This document shows, one piece after another, positions 10,915-20,896 of a stretch of DNA of 26,283 bases. The notes under the pieces were generated by a model. The model was not told where the DNA came from and searched no databases. It saw nothing but the letters and a program-made list of their open reading frames with translations. This DNA is from Actinidia chinensis (Eukaryota > Streptophyta > Magnoliopsida > Ericales > Actinidiaceae): positions 1-26,283 of the forward strand of contig VIGQ01000640.1 of NCBI GenBank assembly GCA_009663005.1. The letters run 5' to 3'. The number at the start of each line of letters is the position of its first letter. Within the stretch, counting starts at the first letter, position 1. The position numbers and the translations under genes were made by a program.

Positions 10915-13900
10915 CATGCCTTATTGTGTGCTTTGTCTTAATCAAATTAGTGAGGTTAATTTTTTGTGTAATAACATATATTGACTTTTGCCTTTGTTTT
11001 GTTTTTTTTGTTTTGCGAGTATTTTTTTTTCTATGCTATTGACTATTGGGTCATTTCAAACTCAAGGTAATTGGTAATTTTAATAAATTCATATGTTGTA
11101 CTTGGTCCAATTCAAATTATATACGTGATTTGAAATTTTTACGTAATGTGTAATTGACTCTTTTTCATTGTTGTGTTTTTGCGCTGAGAATTAATGATTT
11201 TGACTAAGTACTCCCAAAATACATGTCTCCGCACCTTCAAATATTAAGGTACGTAATAATTGTTTTAAATTTTATATGTTTTTTTTGCCTTAATTAACTT
11301 GAACTTGAAGTTCCCCGGGTTCAATTTCAAACTCAAGTTAATTAGGTATTATTATACAACGTTTTATGTTGTGCTTTGTCTATATCAAATTATATACTGA
11401 TTTGAATTTTATGCGTATTGTGTATTGACTCTTTTGCATTTGTTGTGTTTTGCGAGAATTAATGATTTTGACTAAGTACTCCGAAAATACATGTCTTCTC
11501 ACATTTAAATATTGAGGTACGTAGTAATTATTTTATGTTTTATATATATTTTTTTGCCCTAATTAACTTGAACATGAAATTCCCCGGGTTTAATTTAAAC
11601 CTCAAGTTAATTAGGTATTATTATACAATGCCTTATGTTGTGCTTTGTCTATATCAAATTATGTTGGGTTGATTTTTGTGTTAATAAATATTATGAATGT
11701 TTGCCATTTTGTTTGTTTTGTTGCGAAAGGGTACTAATGCTATGACTATTGGGTTCAACTTCAAAAACTCAAGGTAATTAGTATTATTAATAAATGTCAT
11801 ATGTTACTTTGCTCAAATTTCAAAGTATATAACTGATTGAATTGTTTACCGTAAGGTGTATTGACTCTTTTTGAATTTGTTGTGTTTTGCTGAGAATTAT
11901 ATTGTTTTGACTAAGGGCTCCCAAAATACATGTCTCCGGACACCTTTAAAATATTAAGGTACGTAATAATGTTTTTAAATTTTATATGTGTTTTTTGCCC
12001 TAATTAACTTGAGCTTTTGAAGTTTCCCGGGTTCAATTCCAAACTCAAGTTAATAGATATTATTATACAACGCCTATGTTGTGCTTTTTTTCATATCAAT
12101 AGTTGAGTTTATTTTTTGTGTAATAAATATTGGGACTGTTTTGCATTTGTTTTGTTTTGTTTTGTGCGAGACTAATGCATTGCACTATCGGGCTCAAATT
12201 CAAACTCATCAGTAATTATGTATTATTAGTAAATGTCATATGTTGTTACTTTGTCAATTTAAAATTATATCAGATATAATTTTTTGTGTAATGTCATTGA
12301 CTCTTTTGCATTTGTTTTGTTTTTGCAGAATTACTGATTTGACTAGTACTCTCTCTCCCCAAAATACATGTCTTCTCACCTTTTAATATTTCAGGTACGT
12401 ACTAATTGTTTTAATGTTTTATATTTTTTTTTTTTTGCCCCTAATTAACTTGAACATGAAGTTCCCCGGGTTTCAATTTCAAAAAAAGTTTAATTAGGTA
12501 TTATTATACAATGTTTATGTTGTGTTTTCTCTTTATCAATTATGTTTGGTTGATTTTGTGTAATAATATATATTGACTATTTTGGCATTTGTTTTTGTTT
12601 TTTTTGCGAGTGCTAATGCAATTGACTATTGGTCAACTTCAACTACGTAATTTAGGTATTATTAGTAATGTCATATGTTAACTTGCAATTTAAATGATAC
12701 TGTTTGAATTTTTGCGTAATGTGTATTAACTCTTTTGCATTTGTTTTTTGTGCAGAATTAATGATTTTACCAAGTACTCCCAAAATCTGTCTCCGCACCT
12801 TTAAATATTGAGGTTCTAATAATGTTTTAAATTTTATTTTATATGTTTTTGTTTTTGCCCTAATTCTTGAACTTGAAGTTCCCCTGGTTCAATTCAAACT
12901 CAAGTTAATTAGGTATATATACAATTGGCTTTGTTGTACTATGTCTATATCAAATTATATTGAGTTTATTTTTTGGGTAATAATATATATTGACTGTTTT
13001 GAATTTGTTTTGCAAGTACTAATTCTATTGACTATCGGGCTCAATTTCAAACTCACGGTAATTAGGTATTGTTAAACAATGCCTTATGTTATACTTTGAG
13101 GTGAATTTTAGGTAATAATCTATATTGACTGTTTTATGTTTGTTTTGTTTTGTGAGTACTAATCTATGGGACTATCGGGTCTCAACTTCAAACTCAAGGT
13201 AATTAGGTATATATTAAGTAAATGTCATATTGTTGTACTTTGTCAATTTCAATTATATCGATTTGAATTTTTGTTGAGTAATGTGTAATGGCTCTTTTGG
13301 CATTTGTTGTGTTTTGCGAGAATTAATGATTTTGACTAGTACAAGACCAAAAGACATGTTTCCGCACATTTAAATTTGAGGTACGTAATAATTGTTTTAA
13401 ATTTTAAATGGTTTTTTTGCCCTATTAACTTGAACTGAAATTTCCCGGGGTTCAATTTCAAATTCAAGTTAATTAGGTTATTTATTATCAATGCTTAATG
13501 TTGTATTTTTGGTTTTTTTTTTTTTTTTTTTTTTTTTGTTGGGGGTGGGGGGGGGGGGGGGGTTTTTTTTTTTTTTTTTTTGGGACTTTGTCTATATCAA
13601 ATTATGTTGAGTTGAATTGTGTAATAATCTATACTGTACTGTTTTGCATTTTTTTTCGTTTTGTCGATACTAATGCTATTGACTATCGGGTTCAACCTTT
13701 AAGTCCAGCTATTAGGTTATATTCGTAATGTCATTGTTGTAGCTTTGTCAATTTCAAATTATACCTGATTGGAATTTTTGAGTAATGTGTATTAACTCTT
13801 TTGCATTTGTTGTGTTTTGCGAGAATTAATGATTTTGACTAAGTGCTCCCAAAATACATGTCTCCGCACCTTTAAATATTAAGGTACGTAATAATTGTTT

Positions 13901-15677
13901 TAAATTTTATATGTTTTTTTTGCCTAATTAACTTGAGCTTGAAGTTCCCCGGGTTCAATTTCAAACTCAAGTTAATTAGGTATTATTATACAACGTTTTA
14001 TGTTGTACTTTGTCTATATCAAATTATGTTGAGTTTATTTTTTGTGTAATAATATATATTGACTGTTTTGCATTTGTTTTATTTTGTTTTGTTTTGCTCA
14101 CAGTAATTAGGTATTATTAGTAAATATCATATGTTGTAACTTTGTCAATTTAAAATATACAGATATTAATTTTTTCGTACTGGATTGATTTATTTTGCAT
14201 TTGTTGTTGTTTTGCGAGAATTCCTGATTTTGCTAAGTACTCCCAAGTACATGTCTTCTCACCTTTAAATATTCAGGTACGTAGAAATTGTTTTAGTTTT
14301 ATATGTTTTTTTTTGCCCTAATTAACTTGAACATGACGTTTCCCGGTTCAATTCAAACTCAGTTAATTAGGTTTATGATACATTGTCTCTATGTTGTGTT
14401 GTCTCTGTATCAAATTATGTTGGGTTGATTTTTTGTGTAATAATATATATGGACTGTTTTGAATTTGTTTTGTTTTATTTTTCGAGTCTAATGCTATTGA
14501 CTATTGGGTTCAACTTCAACTCAGGTAATTAGATATTATTAGTAAATGTCATATGTTGTACTTTGTTAATTTCAAATTATATTCTGGATTTGAATTTTTA
14601 CGTAAGTTATTGACTCTTTGGCAGTTTTGTGTTTTGCGAGAATTAATGATTTTGAGTAAGTGCGCACAAATCATGTCTCCGCACCTTAAATATGAGGTAC
14701 GTCATAATTGTTTTAAATTTTATATGTTTTTTTTTGCCCCTAAATTAACTTGAACTTGAAGTTCCCCGGGTTCAAATTTCAAACTCAAATTAATTAGGTA
14801 TTATTATACAACGTTTTATGTTGTGCTTGTCTATATCAAATTATGTGAGTTATTTTTTGTGTAAATAATTATATTGAACTGTTTTGAATTTGTTTTGTTG
14901 TGTTTTGCGAGTAATACTGATATTAACTATCGGGCTAACTTTCAAACTCACGGTATTAGGTATTATTAGTAAATGTCATATGTTGTACTATGTCAATTTA
15001 AAATTATACAGATTGAGTTTTGAGTAATGTGATTGACTCTTGTGCATTCGTGTTTTGGCGAGAATTAATATTTTGATTAAGTACTGCCCAAAATGATGTC
15101 TCCACACCTTTAAATAGTGAGGTACGTGATAATTGCTTTAAATTTTGTAGTTTTTTGCACTTAATTACTTGAATTGAAGTTCCCTGGATTCAATTTTAAA
15201 CTCAAGTTAATTAGGATTGTTATACAATGTCTCAATGGTGGGCTTTTCTCTATATCAAATTATGTTGAGGGGATTTTGTGTAATAATAAATATTGAAGTT
15301 ATGCATTTACTTTTGTTTTGTTTTGCGAGTACTACAGGCCTATTGCCTATTGGGTTCAACTTCAAATCAAGGTAATTAGGTATTATTAGTAAATGGCATA
15401 TGTTGTACTTGTCAATCAGATTATATGCTGATTTGAATTTTTGCGTTAATGTGCATTGACTTCTTTTGCAATTGGTTGGTTTGGCGAGGGAATTAATGAT
15501 TTTGACTAAGTGCTCCCAAAAGACATGTCTCCGCACCTTTAAATATTGCAGGTTCGTAATAATTGTTTTAATTTTATATGTGTTTTTTGCCCTAATTAGT
15601 GAACTTGGAAGTTCCCCGTGTTCAATTTCAAACTCAAGTTAATTAGGTATGATTATTTACAATGCCTTATGTTGTAC
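10915..15677. repeat. Satellite array, right block with irregular unit order
   Basis: Continuation of the array with CCCGGG landmarks near 11299, 11578, 12024, 12462, 12876, 13440, 13943, 14338, 14761, 15179 and 15611. The seven-unit order is lost: two short units come close together (ending near 10872 and 11578), a half-unit is duplicated at 12916-13202, and the unit at about 13982-14340 lacks roughly 50 bp at 14093-14102, where GTTTTG joins directly to CTCACAGTAA. The stretches 11170-11640 and 13790-14080 are nearly free of indels and show the underlying unit well. Confidence 0.85.
13505..13583. other. Poly-T / poly-G low-complexity block, probable artefact
   Basis: A run of T, then G, then T again (about 79 bp) splits the satellite box ATGTTGT|ACTTTGTC, which is continuous in every other unit. 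There is no target duplication and no terminal structure. Smaller homopolymer blocks of the same kind break units at 4268-4286 (T then G), 5426-5450 (T, C, A), 11022-11030 (T) and 17773-17790 (T). These look like consensus or basecalling failures rather than inserted DNA. The open frame across this block is meaningless. Confidence 0.7.
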
Positions 15678-15685
15678 TTTGTCTA
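15678..15685. repeat. Left target-site duplication of the hAT element
   Basis: TTTGTCTA directly before the terminal TAGGG; it matches the copy after the right end and is part of the satellite box CTTTGTCTATATC. Confidence 0.8.
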
Positions 15686-15912
15686 TAGGGCGCAAACGAG
15701 CGCGTCGAGTCGAGTTTTGGCATGTTAGGCTTCGGCTCGTCAGGAAAAACTTGTTAAGGCTCGAGCTCGAATCGCGCCTAAAATAACAGCTGAGCTGCGG
15801 ACTCGTCTAAAATCTTTGAGCTCGGTCGAACTAAGCTCGAGATATGCATAAACGAGCCAAGTCGATTCGAGATCGAGATTCGAAAATTTCTAAAATAACA
15901 AATCGAAAACTT

Positions 15913-16170
15913 CTAGTTAGATCGAATAACAAGAAAAGATCAAATTAGGAAAGTAGAGATGGATCAAGAGATGAGCAGAGATGATGCCCTTATCCAAACC
16001 CAATTACATAGCAAACAACCATTCACAAACAGTATCAGATTGAACAGGTATGAAATGAAATCCCCAATTATTCAAAAACCCACAGAAATTGCTAGTTAGA
16101 CCTAACATCCAAATAAAAGATCAAAGTAGGAAAGTAGAAATGAAACAAGAGGATGTGCCTTATCCACCCA
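15913..16170. repeat. Imperfect direct repeat inside the hAT element
   Basis: About 80-90 bp beginning CTAGTTAGA and running through 'agatcaaa.taggaaagtaga' to 'gccttatccaaaccca' (15913-16002) recurs at 16092-16170 with roughly 80 percent visual identity, offset about 179 bp. It lies wholly in the central, non-GAGCTCG part, so it belongs to the cargo rather than to the transposon ends. Confidence 0.7.
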
Positions 16171-16440
16171 TTAGGATTCACAATCCAAAATGCAACAAAG
16201 ACCCAGAACGAAAGAAGATAAGGAAAACACAAACAAACTACCCAAGGAAGAATCAAATGGTCCCATGATTCGAATTCCATTCCAAAACCCAGTTGGACCA
16301 AAAGGCAAAACACCAAAGATCACGAAATTGAGTAGCACATTAGAAACACAAACCATAAAGAATCTGACTAGAAAATCTAGTTCATAAAGGCTCTCTAGTC
16401 TCTGCTCTCAAGCTCTGTCGGCTGTTGTGAGCCTTGAGGA
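16171..16440 (-). other. Central cargo of the hAT element, possibly captured plant 5' gene sequence
   Basis: Read on the minus strand this segment is T-rich with a leader-like start (about 16440 down to 16387) followed by a 61-codon hydrophobic frame (16356-16171) and an overlapping 74-codon frame. Its composition resembles a plant 5' untranslated region plus intron rather than transposon sequence. I recognise no protein family. Capture of a host fragment is inference only. Confidence 0.3.
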
Positions 16441-16670
16441 AGATAGATTGAAACATGAAAACCATGAAAGTTTAAACATACCTTATATACCCCGGGCTCG
16501 CGAGCCATCGAGCGAGCCCGGCAACTCGAGCTCGCCTCGTTTACAAACGAGCAAATATTTAAGTTCGGAACTCGTTTATTTTACTAACAAAACCGAGCTT
16601 AAACAGAGCCCTAACGAGCCGAGCTCGATCGTTTTTTTAAACGAAAGGCTCGGTTGCATTTGCAGCCCTA

Positions 16671-16678
16671 TTTGTCTA
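16671..16678. repeat. Right target-site duplication of the hAT element
   Basis: TTTGTCTA directly after the terminal CAGCCCTA. The 8-bp length supports hAT rather than Mutator (9 bp) or CACTA (3 bp) families. Confidence 0.8.
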
Positions 16679-18297
16679 TACAAAATTATGTTGCGTTATT
16701 TTGTGTAATAATATATATTGACTGTTTCAGTGTTTGGTTTTGTTGCGAGACTAAGCTAGTGAGTATGGGGTTTCACACTTCAAGATAAGGTAATTAGGTA
16801 TTATTCGGAAATGTCATATGTTGTACTGTGTCAATTTCAAATTATTACTGTTTGAATTTTTGCGGAAATGTGTATTGACTCTTTTGATTTGTTTGTGTTT
16901 TGCGAGAATTAATGATTTGGACTAAATACTCCCAAAATGCAGGTATAACACCTTTAAATATTGAGGTACGTGATAATTACTTTAAATTTTGTATGTTTTT
17001 TTTCGGCCTTAATTAACTTGAATTTGAAGTTCCCCGGGTTCAATTTTAAACTCAAGTTAATTAGGTATTGTTATACAATGTCTTGTGTTGTGCTTTGTCA
17101 ATTTAAAATTATACTGATTTGAATTTTTGAGTAATAGTATGACTATTTGATTGTTGTGTTTTGCGAGAATTAAGTGATTTGACTAAGTACTACCAAAATA
17201 CATGTTCTGCACATTTAAATATTGAGGTACGTTATAATTGTTTTAAATTATTATATGTTTTTTTGCCCTAATTAACTTTGAAACTTGAAGTTCCCGAGGT
17301 GTAATTTCAAACTCAAGGTAATTAGGTATTATTAATAATGCTTTGTGTACTTGTCTATATCAAATTATGTTGAGTTGAATTTTGTTGTAATATATAATTG
17401 ATGTTTTGCATTGTGTTGTTTGCAAGTAACTAATGCTATTGTACTTATTCGAGTTCAATTTTAGGTCAAGGCTACTTAGGTATTATTAGTAAATGTCATA
17501 TTTTGCTACTTTGTAATCAAAATTATACTGATTTGAATTTTTTGCGTATGTGTATTGACTCTTGGCAATTTGTTGTGTTTTTGCGGAGAATAATGATTTG
17601 ATTAAGTACTCCTCAAAATATAGTCTCCGCACCTTTTAAAGTATTGAGGTACGTATTAATGTTTTAAATTTCTATGTTTTTTTGCCCTAAGTAACTGAAC
17701 TTGAAGTTCCCGGGTTCAATTTCAAATCAAGTTAATTAGGTATTATTATACAATGCCATATGTTGGGCTTTGTTTTTTTTTTTTTTTTTTGCTCTATTCA
17801 AATTATGTTGAGTTGAATTTTGTGTAATGTTGGTAATAATTTATATTGACTTGTTTTACATTTGTTGTTTGCGAGATACTAATGCTATGACGATCGGGTT
17901 CCACTTTAAGGTCAAAGGTGATAGTATTATTAGTAAAGGTATATGTTGTACTGTGTCAATTTCAAATTATTACTGATTGGAATTTTGAGTAATGTGTAGT
18001 GACTCTTTGGACATTTGTTGGTTTGGAGAATTAAAATTTGGACTAAGTACTCCCAAATGCATGTGTCAACACTTTTAAATATGAGGTAGGTACGTGATAA
18101 TTCCTTTAAATTGTATGTTTGTTTTCGGCCTTAATTAACTTGAACTTGAAGTTGATTGTGGGGGTTAATAATTTGGGTTTCAATAACTTCAATGTCAAAT
18201 TATGCTTGAGTGAATTTGGGGTAATAATATATATTGACTATTTAGTTGTTTTGTTTTGCGACGTACTAAGGTTATTGACTATGGGTTCAACTTAAGT
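16679..18297. repeat. Satellite array, segment beyond the hAT insertion, and array end
   Basis: The array resumes exactly where it was broken by the transposon, at CTATACAAAATTATGTTG. Landmarks lie near 17031, 17292 (end of a short unit) and 17707. The last unit decays at about 18150, where the CCCGGG box is replaced by unrelated G/T-rich sequence. A final partial first half runs to 'gggttcaacttaag' near 18287, after which no satellite sequence is seen. Confidence 0.85.
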
Positions 18298-19380
18298 TGA
18301 TGAAGGTAAATTTAAAAATTACACTTTGATCCCCGAGTTTTTTAATTTTTTTTAATTTAGTCCTCCAAAGATTTTCTTTCTAACCGAATACTTATGCGAG
18401 CATTGAAGTTTTACCTCATAAATTTTTAAAATTAACATTTTGGTCGCTTGACAATTTGAAAATTATAGTTTATACCATGAATTTTTTAATATTTACGGTC
18501 TGCCCACTAAAGCTATTAAAATTATAATTTTTTTCTTAATCTTTCTGAATTTTTTCAACTTAGTCCCGCGAAAGTTTAATTCTAAAAATTACAATTTCAT
18601 CCCTAAATTTTTGGTTATTATAGTTTGCACCCTATAAAAGGTTTTAAAATTATACTGGGTCCCTAATTATTCTAAATATTTTAGTTTAGTACCCTAATAT
18701 TTAATTTTTTTAAAAATACACTACAGTCCCTGGATTTTCAATTAGTCCACCCCAATATTTCTTTCTAACCGGCTATTTCTGCCCGCATTTGAAGCTTTTT
18801 CTTGTAAGTTTTGATGAAATTTACGTTTAGGTCCCTTGACTTTTGAAAAGTGATAGTTTGTGAAACTGAATTTTTGACATTTTTAATTTGCCCATAGGTA
18901 AAATTATAATTTCGTCCCTAATCTTTTTAAAGTTTTAAATTTAGTCCTTAATATTTAATTATTTAAAAATGTTGTTTGGTCGCATGGACATTTTAATTTT
19001 TTTTAATTTATAGTGCCCTTAAATTTAATTATTTAAATTACACTTGCGTTCTTTGACTTTTTTGAATTTTTTAATTTTCTTTCATAACCGAATATTTAAG
19101 CCAGTATTTAAGTTTTGCCTTATAAGATTTGAAATTTATATTTGGGTCCCTTGACTTTTAAAAATTATAGTTGGAGCTGGAATTTTTGATATTACAGTTT
19201 GCGCCTCTAAAATTATTTAAAATAATATAATTTATCCCCATCTTTTGAATTTTTTAATTTAGTCTAAGTTAAAGTTCTTAAAAATTGCAATTAATCCTGA
19301 AATTTTTGATATTTCTATTGTCTGCTTCATAAATAGTTTTAAAATTATACAGCCTCCGAAGGATTAACGTTTTACAAAAT
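18298..19380 (+). repeat. Left arm of a large inverted repeat made of 'TTTGGTCCCT'-type motifs
   Basis: Degenerate submotifs of 40-70 bp such as 'aaaattacactttgatcccc', 'tttttaatttagtcct', 'ttataGTTTgcacc' and 'GGTCCCTTGACTTTT' follow each other in one orientation. A larger period of about 320-385 bp is marked by a box 'TTTCTTTCTAACCGAATA..TATGC..GCAT' at about 18375, 18760 and 19078. This kind of degenerate repeat is common near plant genes; I do not assign it to a named family. No open frame of note. Confidence 0.75.
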
Positions 19381-19429
19381 GAAGTTTCATTCCATTTGGT
19401 TTTTTTGTGATGGCATAAATATCTATGTT

Positions 19430-20135
19430 ACAAAAAAATTTGGGTGGCTAAATAGAAAAAAATTCGGAGGGATAAATTGTAATTTCAAAAAAAAAATTAA
19501 ATATTGAGGGGACAAAATTAACAAAAATTAGAATGATGGGGACCAAAGTATTAATTTTAAAAACTTAAATCTTAGGGGTACATATTAAAAAAAATTAAGA
19601 AAGCCTGAGGGACCAAAGTGTTAATTTTAAAAACTTTAGGGGTTAAGTATTAATATTAAAAAAATTCAAGAACCAAACTGTAATTTATTAAAAATTATGG
19701 GATAGTTTCAATTCTCGCATTTAGATCCAAGAACAAAGAAAACCATAGGGGACTAAATTGAAAAAAATAAGAAATATCAGGGACCAAAGTGTAATTTTAT
19801 AAAATTTAGGAAGCAAACTGCAAATATCAAAAAATTCAGAGAGGCTAGGGATTAAAGTATAATTTTAAAACCTTTATGAGCAAATTATAATATCAAAAAA
19901 TTCAGGGACAAAACTGTAATTTCAAAAAAGTTAAACTTTTAGAGGATTGAGTTGAAAAAATTCAGAAAGATCAGTAACCAATGTCAAGAAATATGCAGAA
20001 ACCAGGATTAGAATGTAAATTTAAAATAAAACTTATGAAACAAAGTTCATACTGGCATAAATATCGAAAGTAATAGAAAGAAAACATTGGGGGGACTAAA
20101 TCGAAAAAAATTCAAAAAGATAAGGACACCCCAAA
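19430..20135 (-). repeat. Right arm of the inverted repeat
   Basis: The same motifs in reverse complement: 'AGGGACCAAAGTGTTAATTTT', 'GGGGACTAAATTG', 'caaactgtaattt'. The marker box recurs reversed at about 19395-19435, 19700-19750 and 20032-20085 ('catactggcataaatatcg'). The flip occurs near 19380-19430. The outer end near 20085-20110 pairs with 18340-18375. The arms are unequal (about 1.08 and 0.7 kb) and diverged, so they could form a weak foldback. Confidence 0.7.
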
Positions 20136-20615
20136 ACAATGACCGAAACCACAAACATTTGACCAGCTTTAAAATCTTAAACAAATCTTCAAAAAGAGCC
20201 CAGCTCTCCAAGCGCATCAAATCATCCCAACAAGAGCTAATAATTGGACACCATGATAAACTCCCAAAAAAAGATAATTAATAAAAATTGAATGCAGGCT
20301 TTCAAAACATGTTTATGCAAAGAAATTGACCTTCATTCAGCATAACGTTGGTTGATATGAGGATAGGCCAGACTTGTCAGTGATACAAGAATATGAATAT
20401 TACTAGTTAACTACTCCCAAATTCGATGCATATTTCGTGAAGGTCAATTCTATTTACTGGCATCAAGGAATTGGAATTTTAAAAAAAAAGAGGCTATAAA
20501 CTTGTGGATTCATAAATATCAAACAAGAAAAATGCAAGAATATCATTCTCTCCAACATATAAACCCAAAACATATAAATTACGTCAATCAAAATGACATC
20601 ATTTGCAGCAGAACT
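20136..20615 (-). other. Intron 3 (start) of the DRP1-like gene, otherwise unassigned
   Basis: AT-rich sequence directly downstream of the exon 3 splice donor, between the gene and the inverted repeat. I looked for the expected fourth DRP1 exon (the part after FTDF with the QDETDR-type motif) and did not find it here. It contains one short inverted repeat (20324-20449). No other gene seen. Confidence 0.5.
20324..20449. repeat. Short inverted repeat with 12-bp perfect ends
   Basis: AATTGACCTTCA at 20324-20335 is the exact reverse complement of TGAAGGTCAATT at 20438-20449, enclosing about 126 bp. It could be a tiny MITE-like relic or a chance hairpin within the intron; no convincing target duplication is visible. 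Confidence 0.35.
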
Positions 20616-20621
20616 ATGCAC

Positions 20622-20701
20622 AAATCAGTGAATCTTCTCGAGGTTAATTGAGAAAACAATCTGTACAATTGCAACACCCTAAGGCCGCCAAGTGACAATC
20701 C
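20622..20701 (-). CDS. DRP1-like exon 3 (GIVTRRP to FTDF), internally shortened
   Basis: Minus strand: acceptor TTTTTCAG, then GGATTGTCACTTGGCGGCC, giving Gly-Ile-Val-Thr-Trp-Arg-Pro (family: Arg in place of Trp; this segment includes the switch-I/G2 threonine region), TTGCAATTGTACAG (Leu-Gln-Leu-Tyr-Arg), then directly sequence for Phe-Leu..Leu-Pro-Arg and AGATTCACTGATTT (Arg-Phe-Thr-Asp-Phe). About 30 nt for the family's acidic Thr-Glu/Asp-Glu-Gly..Glu-Tyr segment are absent. It ends at a possible donor GTGCAT (20621-20616). Intron 2 (20702-20832) is 131 nt. Confidence 0.72.
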
Positions 20702-20832
20702 CTGAAAAACACACATAAGACCATTCATGAAATATTAGGAGGACCCACCAAGTAAAATAATCAATTAGGTCGGAAAAGTTACAAGGATAGACAAAATATC
20801 ATAATGAATGAGAATTTTAACAAAAAACTAAC

Positions 20833-20896
20833 CGGATCCTAGAGAAGAAATCCTTCCAAACTCTGCTCTCCAGTAGTACTGAAGATTTCCCCAACT
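20833..20896 (-). CDS. DRP1-like exon 2 (P-loop GKSS to LPRGS)
   Basis: 64 nt, the length expected for SSGKSSVLES..GRDFLPRGS plus one base. Minus strand: acceptor ...AAATCAG, then AGTTGGGGAAATCTTCAGTA (Ser, Gly-Lys-Ser-Ser-Val), GGAGAGC (Glu-Ser), AAGGATTTC (Lys-Asp-Phe) and AGGATCCG, then donor GTTAGT. Small compensating indels scramble the frame in the middle. It supplies the Lys and Ser of the G1 nucleotide-binding motif that follow the GGQ of exon 1. Intron 1 between them is 801 nt. Confidence 0.78.

Larger units (their letters stand above)
15686..16670. mobile_element. Nonautonomous hAT-type DNA transposon (985 bp)
   Basis: The element begins TAGGGCGCAAACGAGC and ends, read on the minus strand, TAGGGCTGCAAATGCAAC; ends starting with T/C-A-x-x-G are usual for hAT elements. 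It is flanked by identical 8-bp copies of TTTGTCTA, and the satellite unit reads through when the element and one copy are removed. About 190 bp at each end are unusually GC-rich and dense in GAGCTCG/GGCTCG motifs, a known style of plant hAT subterminal repeat. The middle (about 15900-16440) is different in composition. There is no transposase; the longest open frames (61-93 codons) resemble nothing I recognise. Mobilisation would need a transposase from elsewhere. Confidence 0.85.

Noticed and set aside
13498..13728. 76-codon frame with long Phe and Gly runs
   Set aside because: It is a direct translation of the poly-T/poly-G block and has no biological meaning.
15686..16670. Helitron or Mutator-like assignment for the inserted element
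   Set aside because: Clear inverted ends and an 8-bp duplication rule out a Helitron; Mutator-like elements usually give 9-bp duplications, and TAGGG ends fit hAT better.
16190..16708. Frames of 65 and 93 codons on the plus strand of the hAT element
   Set aside because: No family resemblance; the second runs through the GAGCTCG-rich end into the satellite. No transposase motifs.
1..18297. CRISPR array
   Set aside because: Units are several hundred bases, fully repeated without unique spacers, and the context is plant nuclear DNA.
18298..20135. LTR retrotransposon explanation for the repeat block
   Set aside because: No TG..CA long terminal repeats, primer-binding site, polypurine tract or gag-pol coding; motif orientation flips once, which fits an inverted structure.
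20136..20280. Minus-strand open stretch near 20160-20240 as DRP1 exon 4
   Set aside because: It lacks the conserved segment that follows FTDF in DRP1 proteins and shows no matching splice borders.
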